From Brevibacterium paucivorans (lineage in GTDB: Bacteria; Actinomycetota; Actinomycetes; Actinomycetales; Brevibacteriaceae): 64,000 nt of DNA. Of this stretch, positions 8,975 to 18,418 are shown piece by piece; within the stretch, counting starts at the first letter, position 1, and every line of letters begins with the position of its first letter. A program made the position numbers and the translations under genes. Under the pieces are notes generated by a model that was not told where the DNA came from, searched no databases, and saw only the letters and a list, made by a program, of their open reading frames with translations. The stretch is from contig NZ_JAFBCP010000001.1 of the NCBI RefSeq assembly GCF_016907735.1, forward strand, positions 1,612,001-1,676,000. The letters run 5' to 3'.

Positions 8975-9259
8975 ATGCGTGACTATGTGCTGTACTTGCT
9001 GGCCCGCCTGGCCGTTCTGGTTATTGTCGTGGCGCTGACTATTTGGATTTTTGGGTTCAACCTGATCTCGATGATTTGCGCGATCCTCATTTCAGCGTTT
9101 GTGAGCTACCTTGTTCTGGCTGGCTTGCGGATGCGCGCCACTGACGGGCTTATTGAGCGAAACAAGAACCGGAAAGCCCGCGCGCCTAAGGCCAAGAAGG
9201 TCAAGAAAGACTCTGACGAAGCCATTGAAGACGCGCAGATAGACGGGTCTCAGGAATAA
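8975..9259 (+). CDS. DUF4229 small membrane protein
   Basis: 94 residues. Two membrane helices (about 4-27 and 30-48) are followed by a conserved RMRATDGLIERNKNRK-type segment and a basic then acidic tail, the DUF4229 pattern found near menA in many actinobacteria. Function is unknown. It is divergent from the PLDc_N gene and convergent with menA. Confidence 0.82.
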   Translation: MRDYVLYLLARLAVLVIVVALTIWIFGFNLISMICAILISAFVSYLVLAGLRMRATDGLIERNKNRKARAPKAKKVKKDSDEAIEDAQIDGSQE

Positions 9260-9396
9260 GCGCAGGTTCGCGTCTAGCGTGCTCATTTAAAGGGCGCCCG
9301 CCCAGTACCCACCACAAGTGAGAGGTTTGCGGTTAGGAGTGTTGGGTAAAGTGCCGATTTTGGCCTGAAAACGTGAACAAAACGAACAAAAGTGGT

Positions 9397-9443
9397 GTTT
9401 ACTCACCACCCCTGTTCGAGGGGTGTTGGGTAAACGATTTTTT
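9397..9443. terminator. Hairpin between the DUF4229 gene and menA, bidirectional terminator
   Basis: GTTTAC (9397-9402) pairs with GTAAAC (9430-9435), and CACCCCT pairs with AGGGGTG inside around a GTTCG loop. A T6 run follows on the plus strand and T-rich sequence follows on the minus strand, so it can end both convergent transcripts. The word GTTGGGTAAA also occurs about 85 bases earlier in the same gap. Confidence 0.65.
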
Positions 9444-9449
9444 GCTCGC

Positions 9450-10385
9450 TTACAGAGCGAGCCCCAAACCGACAAGCGCCCCATATGCCAAGGCGGTAAA
9501 CCCGGTGGACTTAATGCACGGAATGAGGTCCAACCCGGAGCGACCGTTTAATACGGTGCGTAGCGGGGCAATGACCAGGGCACATGATATGACCGCGATG
9601 AGCGCTGCGATGTGCCCGTCAAGAACAGGGAAGAGCAACAGTGCATACGGAACAAGCACCATGACGGCGTAGGTGACGCGGGCACCTCGGTCTCCCAAAA
9701 CTACCGCCAGCGTTGTCTTGCCTGCTTGCGTGTCAGTGGGGATGTCGCGCACGTTATTCACCATGAGAACGGCGCATGCGAACAGGCCAACCCCCACAGC
9801 GGCCGCCCACATGGACAGTGTCATTGTTCCTGCTATTGCGTACCCGGTTCCCACTGTGGCGACCAGACCAAAGAAGATGAACACAAACACTTCACCTAGT
9901 GCGTAATAGCCATACGGGTGGGAGCCTCCCGTATAAAACCACGCTGCGAGAACCGCTAGCACGCCCACTGGGATAAACCACCATGCTTGTGCAACCAGTG
10001 TGAGTGCAAGACCAGCAACACCGGCTGTGGCAAAGGAAAGCATGGCGGCACGCTTGACTCGCTGCGGGGGAACAAGGCCACTGGCTGTTAAGCGGGTGGG
10101 GCCCACACGTACATCGTCAGTACCGCGCACACCGTCGGAGTAGTCGTTAGCGAAGTTCGAGCCAATCTGCAGGGCCAGTGCCACGATGAGTGCCAAAACA
10201 ACGCACACAATCACGTGGAGGTAGTTGATCGTGGGGGAATCGCCCTGCAGTGGCGAACCTATGATCAGGTCCGACACTCCGCCCAGCGCGCCAATAGCCG
10301 CCCCCGCTCCCGCCAGTACCGGCGCAAATGCTAGCGGCAGAGTGCGCAAGCGGGCACCTTCAACCCACTGACCAAATGTGGCCAT
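9450..10385 (-). CDS. menA: 1,4-dihydroxy-2-naphthoate polyprenyltransferase
   Basis: 311 residues, a UbiA-superfamily membrane enzyme that attaches the polyprenyl tail to 1,4-dihydroxy-2-naphthoate, giving demethylmenaquinone. The two aspartate-rich motifs are visible: NFANDYSDGVRGTD (about 75-88) and NNVRDIPTDTQAGKTTLA (about 208-225). Eight to nine membrane helices are likely. A GAGGAGG ribosome binding site lies before the ATG. menE is directly upstream on the same strand. Confidence 0.95.
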   Translation of the reverse strand: MATFGQWVEGARLRTLPLAFAPVLAGAGAAIGALGGVSDLIIGSPLQGDSPTINYLHVIVCVVLALIVALALQIGSNFANDYSDGVRGTDDVRVGPTRLTASGLVPPQRVKRAAMLSFATAGVAGLALTLVAQAWWFIPVGVLAVLAAWFYTGGSHPYGYYALGEVFVFIFFGLVATVGTGYAIAGTMTLSMWAAAVGVGLFACAVLMVNNVRDIPTDTQAGKTTLAVVLGDRGARVTYAVMVLVPYALLLFPVLDGHIAALIAVISCALVIAPLRTVLNGRSGLDLIPCIKSTGFTALAYGALVGLGLAL

Positions 10386-10407
10386 GACCTACCTCCTCGA
10401 AACTTCT

Positions 10408-11667
10408 CTAGTCTACCCGCCCGGCTGCCAGCGTTTGGGCCAGGTCACGGGCCGCTCTGCGGTCTGGCTTGCCGATCCCTTTCAGCGGAATCCGGTCAAC
10501 CAACCATGTGCGGTGAGGAAGATCAGCAGGTCCCAGTTCCGTGCCAGCCAGCAGCGACTTCACGCGCGCACTCAACTGGGTGTGAGACAACTGCGCGAGC
10601 GAACTCGACGAACCGGCCATGAGCAGGACGGCCCGCTCACCAAACTCGAGGTCGGGCAGGGAGGTGAGGACCACCTCGGCGACCCCCAACGGCTCCAGTT
10701 GTCGCAACGCCACATTTTCTACCCGCAACGGCGACACATTGACGCCGCCGGAAATAAATACGTCGTCAGCCCGACCCATGATGCTCAAAACACCGTCGGT
10801 GATGGACCCCAGGTCCGAGGTGAGGAAAGTGTCGCCGTAAAACCCACTGGGCGCTCCCGGGGGAACCGCGCCGGCCGGGTGGTCGATGGGCGTGATTGTG
10901 AGGCTGCTATCAGCTCCACCGCCACGGCCAGCCCCATTCTGGCCGGGGTCGCGTTGCTCAATCCGCACGTACCCGTCGGCAAGAACGGGTCCAGAAATCA
11001 TCACGCGCGACTGGGCGTCGAGCGTCAGGGTCACCGCGTCGAACGGCACTCCGTCATACACGCACCCGCCGCCGGTTTCACTCATGCCGTAGGTACGCAC
11101 GATGCTCAGCCCCGCGTCGTGCGCGCGCTCCAGCAAGGCCGGCGAAATCGCTGCACCGCCCAAAAGGATCGTGGCGAAGCGACGGGCGACTTGGGTGGCC
11201 CGGGGTGACTGCAGAATGCGCACCAGCTGGGTGGGCACCAGCGACACGTACAGGGGGAGGTCACTGGTGAGCTTCTGGGCAGCCTGGGCGAACGAGTCCG
11301 CCGAGAACGCGCCTGTGTGGACGACCGGCTCGGTGCCCGCCTGCAGGGATCGGAGGATCACCTGCGCGCCGGCAATGTGGGTGTGGGGGAGTGCCAAGAG
11401 CCACTGGCCGGGGCCGTGGAGGAACCGTTCGGTGGAACGCGCCGAGGTGGTCAGCGCTGACGCTGAAAGTGCGACTGCCTTGGGTGTCCCCGTGGAGCCC
11501 GAGGTGTGAACGACCAGCGCTGGACCGGGGGTTGCGCCCGAGGCGGGGGCGCTGGCCGGGTGAGTAACCGCGGTGAGTTTGGTGACGGGCCCACCTGGTA
11601 GCACGAGTGTGTGCGTGCCGTCCAGGGCCCCTGCGAACAGGTTGAGGACAGACGAAAAGTTGGTCAC
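10408..11667 (-). CDS. menE: o-Succinylbenzoate-CoA ligase
   Basis: 419 residues, an adenylate-forming enzyme. The AMP-binding P-loop TSGSTGTPK is at residues 55-63, the aromatic core motif is RTYGMSETGGG (about 193-203), and the C-terminal catalytic lysine is in PLKGIGKPDRR. It is shorter than many MenE proteins, with a compact N-terminus, but all core motifs are present. It makes o-succinylbenzoyl-CoA for MenB. GTG start, 15 bases after the menB stop. Confidence 0.93.
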   Translation of the reverse strand: MTNFSSVLNLFAGALDGTHTLVLPGGPVTKLTAVTHPASAPASGATPGPALVVHTSGSTGTPKAVALSASALTTSARSTERFLHGPGQWLLALPHTHIAGAQVILRSLQAGTEPVVHTGAFSADSFAQAAQKLTSDLPLYVSLVPTQLVRILQSPRATQVARRFATILLGGAAISPALLERAHDAGLSIVRTYGMSETGGGCVYDGVPFDAVTLTLDAQSRVMISGPVLADGYVRIEQRDPGQNGAGRGGGADSSLTITPIDHPAGAVPPGAPSGFYGDTFLTSDLGSITDGVLSIMGRADDVFISGGVNVSPLRVENVALRQLEPLGVAEVVLTSLPDLEFGERAVLLMAGSSSSLAQLSHTQLSARVKSLLAGTELGPADLPHRTWLVDRIPLKGIGKPDRRAARDLAQTLAAGRVD

Positions 11668-11682
11668 TGGTTCAGTGGTGCC

Positions 11683-12600
11683 TCAGTAGTACCACGGGAA
11701 GGGGGACCAGTCGGGGTCGCGCTTTTCCAAGAAAGCGTCGCGACCTTCAACGGCTTCGTCAGTCATGTAGCCCAAACGTGTGGCTTCACCCGCGAACACT
11801 TGCTGACCAATCAGCCCGTCGTCAACTAGGTTGAACGCGAACTTGAGCATGCGTTGCGCGTTGGGGGACTTGCCCATGATTTCGCGCGCCATGTGCAGGG
11901 CTGCGTCTTCAAGCTCAGCGTGGGGCACAACTTCGTTGACCGCGCCCATGTCATACATGTCTTGAGCAGAGTACATGCGGCCCAGGAAGAAGATCTCGCG
12001 GGCACGTTTCTGCCCCACCATCTTGGCCAGGTACGCCGACCCGTAACCGGCGTCGTAGGAACCCACGTCAGCGTCGGTCTGCTTAAACTTTGCGTGTTCC
12101 TCGCTGGCGATTGTCATATCGCACACCACGTGCAGACTGTGTCCGCCACCGGCCGCCCAGCCGGGAACCACGGCGATCACCACTTTGGGCATGGTGCGAA
12201 TCAGGCGCTGAACCTCAAGAATGTGTAGCCTGCCCGCACGGGCCGGGTCGACGGTTTCAGCAGTTTCTCCACCGGCGTATTGGTAGCCGGAACGACCTCG
12301 GATTCGTTGGTCTCCACCGGAACAGAACGCCCACCCACCGTCCTTGGGGCTGGGGCCGTTACCTGTGAGTAAAACGCACCCAACGTCGGGTGTTTGGCGT
12401 GCGTGGTCAAGTGCCCGATACAGTTCGTCGACTGTGTGCGGGCGGAAAGCGTTGCGCACGTGTGGTCGGTCAAATGCGATGCGCACGCACCCGAAGTCTG
12501 AGCCGTCGGGGTTGATGGCGCGGTGGTAGGTGATATCGGTGAAGTCGAATCCCTGAACCTCACGCCACTTGGTGGGGTCGAAAATGTCTGAAACAGTCAT
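11683..12600 (-). CDS. menB: 1,4-dihydroxy-2-naphthoyl-CoA synthase
   Basis: 305 residues from the ATG at 12600; the frame is open further upstream, but that part overlaps menC and has no family similarity. Crotonase-fold features are the oxyanion-hole segment FCSGGDQRIRG, the helix GWAAGGGHSLHVVCD, and GSYDAGYGSAYLA with the active-site aspartate and tyrosine region. MenB closes the second ring of the naphthoquinone. It is the first gene of a menB-menE-menA strand and divergent from menC, with only 30 bases between the likely starts. Confidence 0.96.
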   Translation of the reverse strand: MTVSDIFDPTKWREVQGFDFTDITYHRAINPDGSDFGCVRIAFDRPHVRNAFRPHTVDELYRALDHARQTPDVGCVLLTGNGPSPKDGGWAFCSGGDQRIRGRSGYQYAGGETAETVDPARAGRLHILEVQRLIRTMPKVVIAVVPGWAAGGGHSLHVVCDMTIASEEHAKFKQTDADVGSYDAGYGSAYLAKMVGQKRAREIFFLGRMYSAQDMYDMGAVNEVVPHAELEDAALHMAREIMGKSPNAQRMLKFAFNLVDDGLIGQQVFAGEATRLGYMTDEAVEGRDAFLEKRDPDWSPFPWYY

Positions 12601-12630
12601 GAAGCCAGCATAGTGGCTACAGTTCTGTGC

Positions 12631-13641
12631 ATGGACGCACGCGATCTTCCACTCGAACCCGGCGAACTGTTCAGCGAAATGCACGTGGTGACCCTTCCCA
12701 TGGTCACACGGTTCCGCGGAATCACTGAGCGGGAACTCATGGTGGTCAAGGGGCCAGCCGGGTGGGCGGAGTTTTCGCCGTTTGTGGAGTATCGCGTGGA
12801 TGAGGCGTCGCAATGGTTGCGTGCCACGGTCGAAGCGGCCACGACTGAGTTCCCCACGCCTGTCCGTGACACGGTGCGCATCAACGCGACCGTGCCGGCA
12901 TGTCCCGCACATGAGGTCGGCGGGATTTTGGGTAGGTTTCCCGGCGCCGAGGTGGTAAAAGTGAAGATCGCTGCTCGCGGTCTTGACAGTGTGGAAGAGG
13001 ACGTGGAGCGGGTGAGCGCCGTGTTGAGGCTCAGTTCCGCGCGGATCAGGTTGGATGCCAACGGGGCGTATTCCGTTTCGGAAGCCGTGAATGCCATACG
13101 AAGGTTTACTCACGTTCCCGGGTTTGTTGAACGGGTGGAGTACATCGAACAGCCGTGCGCACGTGTAGAGGACTTAGTGGCTGTGCGTGAACAGGTGGAG
13201 GGTGTGCGGATTGCTGCCGATGAGTCGATTCGTAAAGCCCAAGACCCGTTGCGGGTTGCGCGGTTGGGGGCCGCCGATCACATCGTCGCCAAGGTGCAGC
13301 CGTTGGGCGGTGTGCGAGCAGCTATCCGCGTTGTTGAGCAGTGCGGGTTGCCGGCCACAGTGTCTTCCGCTCTTGAGTCCTCGGTGGGGCTCAGCGCTGG
13401 GGTAGCGCTCGCAGCGAGCCTCGAGGACGAATCGGCCGCAGGTTTGGGCACGGCAGCGCTGTTGTCAGCCGATGTGGTGACGAATCCGTTGCGCGCTCGC
13501 GAAGGCGTGTTGCCGGTTGGGCGGGTGGAACCGTCGCAGCTCTTGTTGGAAAAGCATCGTGCCCAGCCCGCGCGTACCGAATGGTGGGTTCGGCGATTGC
13601 GCGCGTGCTGGGCACGGTTGCGTGAGAGGCGTGAGGACTAG
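12631..13641 (+). CDS. menC: o-Succinylbenzoate synthase
   Basis: About 336 residues from the ATG at 12631; an in-frame GTG at 12613 and ATG at 12679 are alternatives and none has a strong ribosome binding site, so a leaderless transcript is possible. The N-terminus TLPMVTRFRGITERE is typical of actinobacterial MenC. Enolase-superfamily residues are visible: KVKIAARG (catalytic Lys), RLDANGAY, EYIEQP and AADESIR (metal ligands), and VAKVQPLGG (second Lys). Its TAG shares the palindrome CTAG with the convergent lipoprotein stop. Confidence 0.93.
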   Translation: MDARDLPLEPGELFSEMHVVTLPMVTRFRGITERELMVVKGPAGWAEFSPFVEYRVDEASQWLRATVEAATTEFPTPVRDTVRINATVPACPAHEVGGILGRFPGAEVVKVKIAARGLDSVEEDVERVSAVLRLSSARIRLDANGAYSVSEAVNAIRRFTHVPGFVERVEYIEQPCARVEDLVAVREQVEGVRIAADESIRKAQDPLRVARLGAADHIVAKVQPLGGVRAAIRVVEQCGLPATVSSALESSVGLSAGVALAASLEDESAAGLGTAALLSADVVTNPLRAREGVLPVGRVEPSQLLLEKHRAQPARTEWWVRRLRACWARLRERRED

Positions 13642-14354
13642 CCTAGTTTTTCGAGAATAGTTTGAACTTCTTTCGACATTTCAGCGTCGTCAGAGCCACT
13701 GCCAGCGGACCCTGTGCCGAACGTAGTACCACTCACCAGCACGTTACCTTTACGGGTGGTGACTGTAGAGATAGGGCCACTGCCTATGTCTTTGAGTTCC
13801 ATGCTCATGACCAGAGCCTCGTCAGCACCGTCTACTGAACCGTCTTTTGTCTCCGTTGTAACGGTGAGCTTTTGGCCACCAACGTCCATGGTGATGGTGG
13901 AGCACTTGCTTATGCCGTCTTTGGAGTTCGCCAGTTCTTTTTTGGCTTCATCTTCAGAGCCATAAACAACTCCAGATGCGGCTGCCTCCTGACCTTTAGT
14001 TCCCACAATCGTTTTGTCGGAAGTTGTTTCGTCGATGCGCTGAACCTGATTCAAGAGAACCCCTTTACATTCTTCGGGTTCAACCTTTGCCTGCTCCAAA
14101 TTTTTCATGGTTGGTGGCTGCGAGTTGGCCTGGAGCTCATATCCCGCGTCTTTGAAAGCCTGCTCGACCTGTTCCTTGGTGTAGGCGCTGTTTTGTGCCT
14201 GATCGTCACTTGAGTCTTGGCTCTGATCCTGGCCTTGTTCTTGGCCCTGGTTGTTGCCTTCTTGTGGGGCGCCGGGCTCACCTGTTGAGCAGGCGGCCAG
14301 AGTAAGGGATGCGCCGATCGCGACGGTTGCAAATGCGGTTCGAATGGTTTTCAT
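13638..14354 (-). CDS. Lipoprotein of unknown function
   Basis: 238 residues. The signal peptide ends in the lipobox LTLAAC (about Cys21) and is followed by a disordered Gln/Asp/Ser linker (about 30-60). The folded part (about 60-238) predicts mixed alpha/beta structure with single cysteines near 118 and 150. It faintly resembles the PknH-sensor type of extracellular domain, but I cannot confirm this. It lies inside the menaquinone locus without an obvious functional link. It has its own RBS region and a 76-base gap from the CPBP gene upstream. Confidence 0.8.
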   Translation of the reverse strand: MKTIRTAFATVAIGASLTLAACSTGEPGAPQEGNNQGQEQGQDQSQDSSDDQAQNSAYTKEQVEQAFKDAGYELQANSQPPTMKNLEQAKVEPEECKGVLLNQVQRIDETTSDKTIVGTKGQEAAASGVVYGSEDEAKKELANSKDGISKCSTITMDVGGQKLTVTTETKDGSVDGADEALVMSMELKDIGSGPISTVTTRKGNVLVSGTTFGTGSAGSGSDDAEMSKEVQTILEKLG

Positions 14355-14430
14355 GTTGTACCTCCGCGAAAAACGATAGCAATGGGTAGAGACCTACGGC
14401 ACATTGTTCATGCGAAATTGGTGCGATGTT

Positions 14431-15411
14431 TCAGGGTTGGAACACGCGCTGTTCGCGCTTGACCGAAGGCTTGAGCATCCCGTGGGTGCGTGCGAGAACC
14501 AGCATGAGGATTCCAGCGGAAAGCGCGATGACAATAGTGATCACGGACGCTTCAACCCCCATGTCGCCACCGGTGAGCCATGCGGGTCCTTCCCACTTTG
14601 CGTTGAGGAGCCCCGCGGTGTCGCCGGTTCCAGAAACGTCAGAGCTGAAGATGCCAGCTTGCGCGAAATTCCACCCCGTGTGGATTCCGATCGCCAGCCA
14701 CAGGCGACGGGTCAGGAAGTACGCGGCGCCCAACAGAACTCCTGCTTCAAGGGCGATTGCGAACGCCCCAAAAAGCGAAGCCTCGGGGTTTGTGATGTGG
14801 ACGAGTCCAAAGGTCAGCGAGGTCACCAGCAAAGCCGGGAGCCATCCCCACCACGCGTCCAGAATGCGTAGCCCGAAACCTCGGAACAGGATTTCTTCCA
14901 TGAAACCCGGCCCAAGTCCCATCGCGACAGCAACCAGAAGAGCGGGCAACAGAGTTGCGCCCACATGGATGCCGGTCACCGAATATCCGCCCAGGATCCA
15001 GATCACGGCCACGGCCAGGGCGATCAGAACGATTCCCGTTCCCACCCCCAGAATGAACTCCAGGAACTTACGTTTACCTTTCATACCGTTGCCTGGGGTG
15101 CCACCCACTTTGCCCACGATGAACAGGTATCCACCCACCGAAAACGCTATTCCGAGTGCCACTCCCACGCACAGAAGAACCGTGGGAAGAAGTTCAGGGG
15201 ATCGCCCGCTGAAACCAATCATGTTGGGAATCTCTTCAGGCTGCCCCACGGCGGTCGCGTACACCGCAACCGGGATGACCATCAGGGTCTGCGAAACAAC
15301 GAACAGCACGATCCCCAGAACGAGTTGCACACCACGCCGATTGTCGTTTCTGTGTACCGCGGGTTCGTGTGGCACAGCCGAGGGGGCGTACGGGGAGGGA
15401 GGGTATTTCAT
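14431..15411 (-). CDS. CPBP-family intramembrane metalloprotease
   Basis: 326 residues, polytopic with about eight helices. The CAAX/CPBP (Abi) motifs are present: GPGFMEEILFRGFGL (Glu-Glu and Arg), FGLVHITNP (first His region) and AIGIHTGWNFAQ (second His and Asn). The family includes prenyl-protein proteases and self-immunity proteins. The substrate is unknown. It is divergent from menD, with only about 35 bases between starts. Confidence 0.9.
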   Translation of the reverse strand: MKYPPSPYAPSAVPHEPAVHRNDNRRGVQLVLGIVLFVVSQTLMVIPVAVYATAVGQPEEIPNMIGFSGRSPELLPTVLLCVGVALGIAFSVGGYLFIVGKVGGTPGNGMKGKRKFLEFILGVGTGIVLIALAVAVIWILGGYSVTGIHVGATLLPALLVAVAMGLGPGFMEEILFRGFGLRILDAWWGWLPALLVTSLTFGLVHITNPEASLFGAFAIALEAGVLLGAAYFLTRRLWLAIGIHTGWNFAQAGIFSSDVSGTGDTAGLLNAKWEGPAWLTGGDMGVEASVITIVIALSAGILMLVLARTHGMLKPSVKREQRVFQP

Positions 15412-15446
15412 GTTTCAAGTCTAGCGAAGCGTGATTGAATCGAGAC

Positions 15447-17012
15447 GTGAACATCTCCACTGCTACCGCCCGCGAAATTGCACGTGACTGCGTGCGTTTA
15501 GGGATGAAACACGTTGTTGTGTGTCCCGGTTCTAGGTCCGCGTCGCTCACGTACGCTTTCGCCGAGCTGGACCGGCAGGGCATCATCACGGCCCACGTAC
15601 GCATTGACGAACGGTCGGCTGGATTCCTCGCTTTGGGGATCGCCAAGGGTCTGCGAGCGCAGCAGGTTCCGGGGCCGGTTGGGGTGGTCACCACCTCGGG
15701 AACGGCGGTGTTGAACCTGGGGCCCGCCATCGCCGAGGCCGCCTACAGCCACGTGCCCATCGTCGCCTTGACGGCGGACCGGCCGGCGCGCCTGCGGGCA
15801 ACGGGAGCTAACCAGACGCTGGATGACCAGTCTCGTGCTTTGCCGGAGGTGTTAGCCGCCTACGATGTTCCGGCAGGTGAGCCTGCCCCGGTTGCAGACG
15901 CGTTGTCGGTGGCAATGGGTGAAACGGGTCTGCCGGGGCCGGTGCAACTGAACGTGCAGTTCGATGTTCCTCTGGTGCCAGAAGCAACGGACTTCCCGTG
16001 GGACGTGCCTGTGGAGAGCGCCAGGGCCTTCCGCGTCCACCCGGGGGAACAGGACATTCAGGCGCTCGCAGATGCGTTGGACGCACTGAAGAAACCGGGA
16101 ACTGTTGCAGTAGTGGGTGACTGTTCAGGTTTCGACGTTCCTCACGGAGTGGTGCGGGGCATGCTGGCGGGGGTTCCGGTGTTTGCCGAGCCCACCTCGG
16201 CGCTCATTGACATGTCCGTGCCCGTGCCACACCGGGTGCTGGACGCGCGGGGTTGGGAGGACGTGACCACCGTGGTGCAGTACGGAAAAGCCACACTGTT
16301 TAGACCTACCGCCAAACTGTTGGCCCAACGTCCGGTGCTCACAATCCCGCTCAACGTGGAGTGGTGGCCGGAGGAAGCGATTGAGCGGTCGCGGGCCTTG
16401 AGCGCGGAGCCTGGGGAAGGTTTAGACAGCCGCGAACCGCGGGTGGAGTTCGCGGGGAACTGGCCGGCAGAACTCAGCGTGGCTGAAAGTATCGTGTCAA
16501 CGATCGCGGCGGGCAGTTCCCACATGTTGGTGGGAAGCTCGAACGCCGTGCGGTACCTAGCGAATGTGCCTCCCACCGGCTGTTACATTCACGCATCTCG
16601 GGGGCTGGCTGGGATCGACGGGCTCATTTCGACCGGGATCGGAATCGCAAAGGCGGGGCAGAACAAGCGCCCCCAGCGCGGCGACCCCCTGGCAATCGTG
16701 ATCGGAGACGTGACCGCCCTACACGATATCGGGGGACTTCTGCTGGAAACAGGTGAAAACCTGCCACCGGTACAGATCTTCATTCTCAACGACGACGGCG
16801 GGTCCATCTTCGCTGGACTGGAACACGGCCAAGACCACCTCGCGCCGTACTTTGACCGGTTCTTCGCTACCCGCCACGGCCGGAACTTCGACCACTTGGC
16901 CACCGGCTACGGCTGGCCCTACCGGTACATCAACACCATGAGTGACCTGCAGGTTGCTGTCGACGGCAAACAGCCTGGGGTGTATGAAGTGGTGTTTACA
17001 CCTGATCAATAA
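15447..17012 (+). CDS. menD: 2-succinyl-5-enolpyruvyl-6-hydroxy-3-cyclohexene-1-carboxylate synthase
   Basis: About 521 residues from the GTG at 15447, which gives the usual N-terminus (ISTATAREI); an in-frame TTG at 15435 adds four residues. Thiamine-diphosphate enzyme signatures: VCPGSRSASLTYA near the N-terminus, DERSAGFLALGIAKG with the ThDP glutamate, TTSGTAVLNLGPAIAEA, and the C-terminal metal-binding region GDVTALHDIGGLL with FILNDDGGSIFAGLE. MenD joins 2-oxoglutarate to isochorismate. Its end overlaps the convergent menF by 17 bases. Confidence 0.96.
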   Translation: MNISTATAREIARDCVRLGMKHVVVCPGSRSASLTYAFAELDRQGIITAHVRIDERSAGFLALGIAKGLRAQQVPGPVGVVTTSGTAVLNLGPAIAEAAYSHVPIVALTADRPARLRATGANQTLDDQSRALPEVLAAYDVPAGEPAPVADALSVAMGETGLPGPVQLNVQFDVPLVPEATDFPWDVPVESARAFRVHPGEQDIQALADALDALKKPGTVAVVGDCSGFDVPHGVVRGMLAGVPVFAEPTSALIDMSVPVPHRVLDARGWEDVTTVVQYGKATLFRPTAKLLAQRPVLTIPLNVEWWPEEAIERSRALSAEPGEGLDSREPRVEFAGNWPAELSVAESIVSTIAAGSSHMLVGSSNAVRYLANVPPTGCYIHASRGLAGIDGLISTGIGIAKAGQNKRPQRGDPLAIVIGDVTALHDIGGLLLETGENLPPVQIFILNDDGGSIFAGLEHGQDHLAPYFDRFFATRHGRNFDHLATGYGWPYRYINTMSDLQVAVDGKQPGVYEVVFTPDQ

Positions 17013-18366
17013 GGTGGGCCACACCCAGCGCGGTCATCATGGGGGTGAGCTTGGCGCGGGTTTCAGCAAGTTCAGAAGCCGGGTCAGAATCCGGCATGAT
17101 CCCGCAACCGGCCCACAGACGAATCCTGTTTCGGCTTTCTAACTGACCGCATCGCAATGCGATTCCCAACTGGCCATCCCCGTTGCCATCGATCCATCCG
17201 ACGGGACCTGCGTAACGACCTCGGTCTGTTTTCTCCACATGAGCGATGTGCTCCCAGGCCGCTTCCCGAGGCGCCCCACCCACCGCGGCAGTAGGGTGAA
17301 CGGCTTGCGCAACGTCCAGCAACGTGTGGCCCGGCTTCACAACCCCGTGGGCATCGGACGCCAAGTGGATGACGTTCGACAAGGCCAGCAAGTGTGGCTC
17401 AGGGTCCACCTCGAGCTCAGAGCACAAAGGCGACAGCGTCTGGGCCAGCGAGTCAATCGCGTAACGGTGTTCTGCCGCGTCCTTCGCCCCACCCAACTGG
17501 GCGCGGGCGGCCGCCAGTTCCGACCTCGGGTCATGTGCCACCCGGTACGTGCCGGCCAGCACCCGGGACTCAACTCGGTTGCCAGAACGGGAAATGAGGA
17601 GCTCCGGGGTCGCGCCCACCATGCCGGCCACGCAGAACGTCCACGTGGACGGGTATGACCGGTTTAGCGCACCTACCAGGGCACGCACGTCAATGTCGTT
17701 GCTGGTTTCGACCACGGCGTCCCGGGCCACCACGATCTTGCTGGCACGCCCTGACTGCATGATCTCGATGGCCTGGGTGACGGCGCGCGTGTAGCGCTCG
17801 CCAGACACATGCCCGTCGTGTACCCGCGGGGCCCGAGGTGGTTGCAGCGCCGCGTCGCGAAGTTTGAGTTCCGTGTGGGGAGCGCCGGTGACGTTGACGG
17901 CGGTGAGCCACACACGCCCGTCACGCCTGCCCATAATGAACTGGGGAATGTCGATAACGGATTCGGCTTGCGAGTCCTCAGCGAACGCGATCGTGGTGAA
18001 ACCCACTAGCCCGGAACCCGGCAAGCGAACCGGGTTGTCGACCGTGGCGTTGTCAGAAATCGAGCGCCACACGGTAGACAGATCCGAAAACCGGCTACCA
18101 CCTCGGGCGCGGATCCGCACAGCGCGACCAAAGCCCACCAACCCACTGTTGCCCCGCACCCAGCAGGCCAAAGTGTCCGTGGGCAACTGGGTGAGGAACT
18201 CGATGCTGGTGGCGGGGAGGCCACCCACGAAAGGGGCGGGTGCTTCTGGGGTGACACCGTCGACAAACCACGACCGGACAGACAGCGTGGGCGCTGTGTC
18301 GCCGGGTCGCACTGTCAGAGTTTCTGCCAGGGTTTCTGCGTTTGTCTCACCGTTCACGTCCTTCAT
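16996..18366 (-). CDS. menF: Isochorismate synthase
   Basis: 456 residues, chorismate-binding enzyme. Conserved features lie in the C-terminal half: SKIVVARD, VGATPELLISRSG, ESRVLAGTYRV, HPTAAVGGAPREAAW and GRYAGPVGWIDGNGDGQ, with the final RLWAGCGIMPDSDPASE. It converts chorismate to isochorismate and feeds MenD. Chorismate-binding siblings (EntC, PabB, TrpE) are possible, but the menaquinone context decides for MenF. It is divergent from ubiE, about 50 bases apart. Confidence 0.92.
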   Translation of the reverse strand: MKDVNGETNAETLAETLTVRPGDTAPTLSVRSWFVDGVTPEAPAPFVGGLPATSIEFLTQLPTDTLACWVRGNSGLVGFGRAVRIRARGGSRFSDLSTVWRSISDNATVDNPVRLPGSGLVGFTTIAFAEDSQAESVIDIPQFIMGRRDGRVWLTAVNVTGAPHTELKLRDAALQPPRAPRVHDGHVSGERYTRAVTQAIEIMQSGRASKIVVARDAVVETSNDIDVRALVGALNRSYPSTWTFCVAGMVGATPELLISRSGNRVESRVLAGTYRVAHDPRSELAAARAQLGGAKDAAEHRYAIDSLAQTLSPLCSELEVDPEPHLLALSNVIHLASDAHGVVKPGHTLLDVAQAVHPTAAVGGAPREAAWEHIAHVEKTDRGRYAGPVGWIDGNGDGQLGIALRCGQLESRNRIRLWAGCGIMPDSDPASELAETRAKLTPMMTALGVAHLIDQV

Positions 18367-18418
18367 GGTATCGGGAAGGAATTTCGCTAAGCCACGCCAG
18401 ACCTGCGAAGATAAAGGA

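Noticed and set aside
10378..11208. 276-codon open frame on the plus strand
   Set aside because: Antisense to menE with no domain or ribosome binding site; composition artefact.
12601..13113. N-terminal extension of menB to 13113
   Set aside because: It runs opposite menC and has no crotonase sequence; the ATG at 12600 gives the normal MenB start.
17864..18418. N-terminal extension of menG upstream of 18419
   Set aside because: This part is antisense to menF and lacks methyltransferase sequence; the ATG at 18419 has a ribosome binding site.
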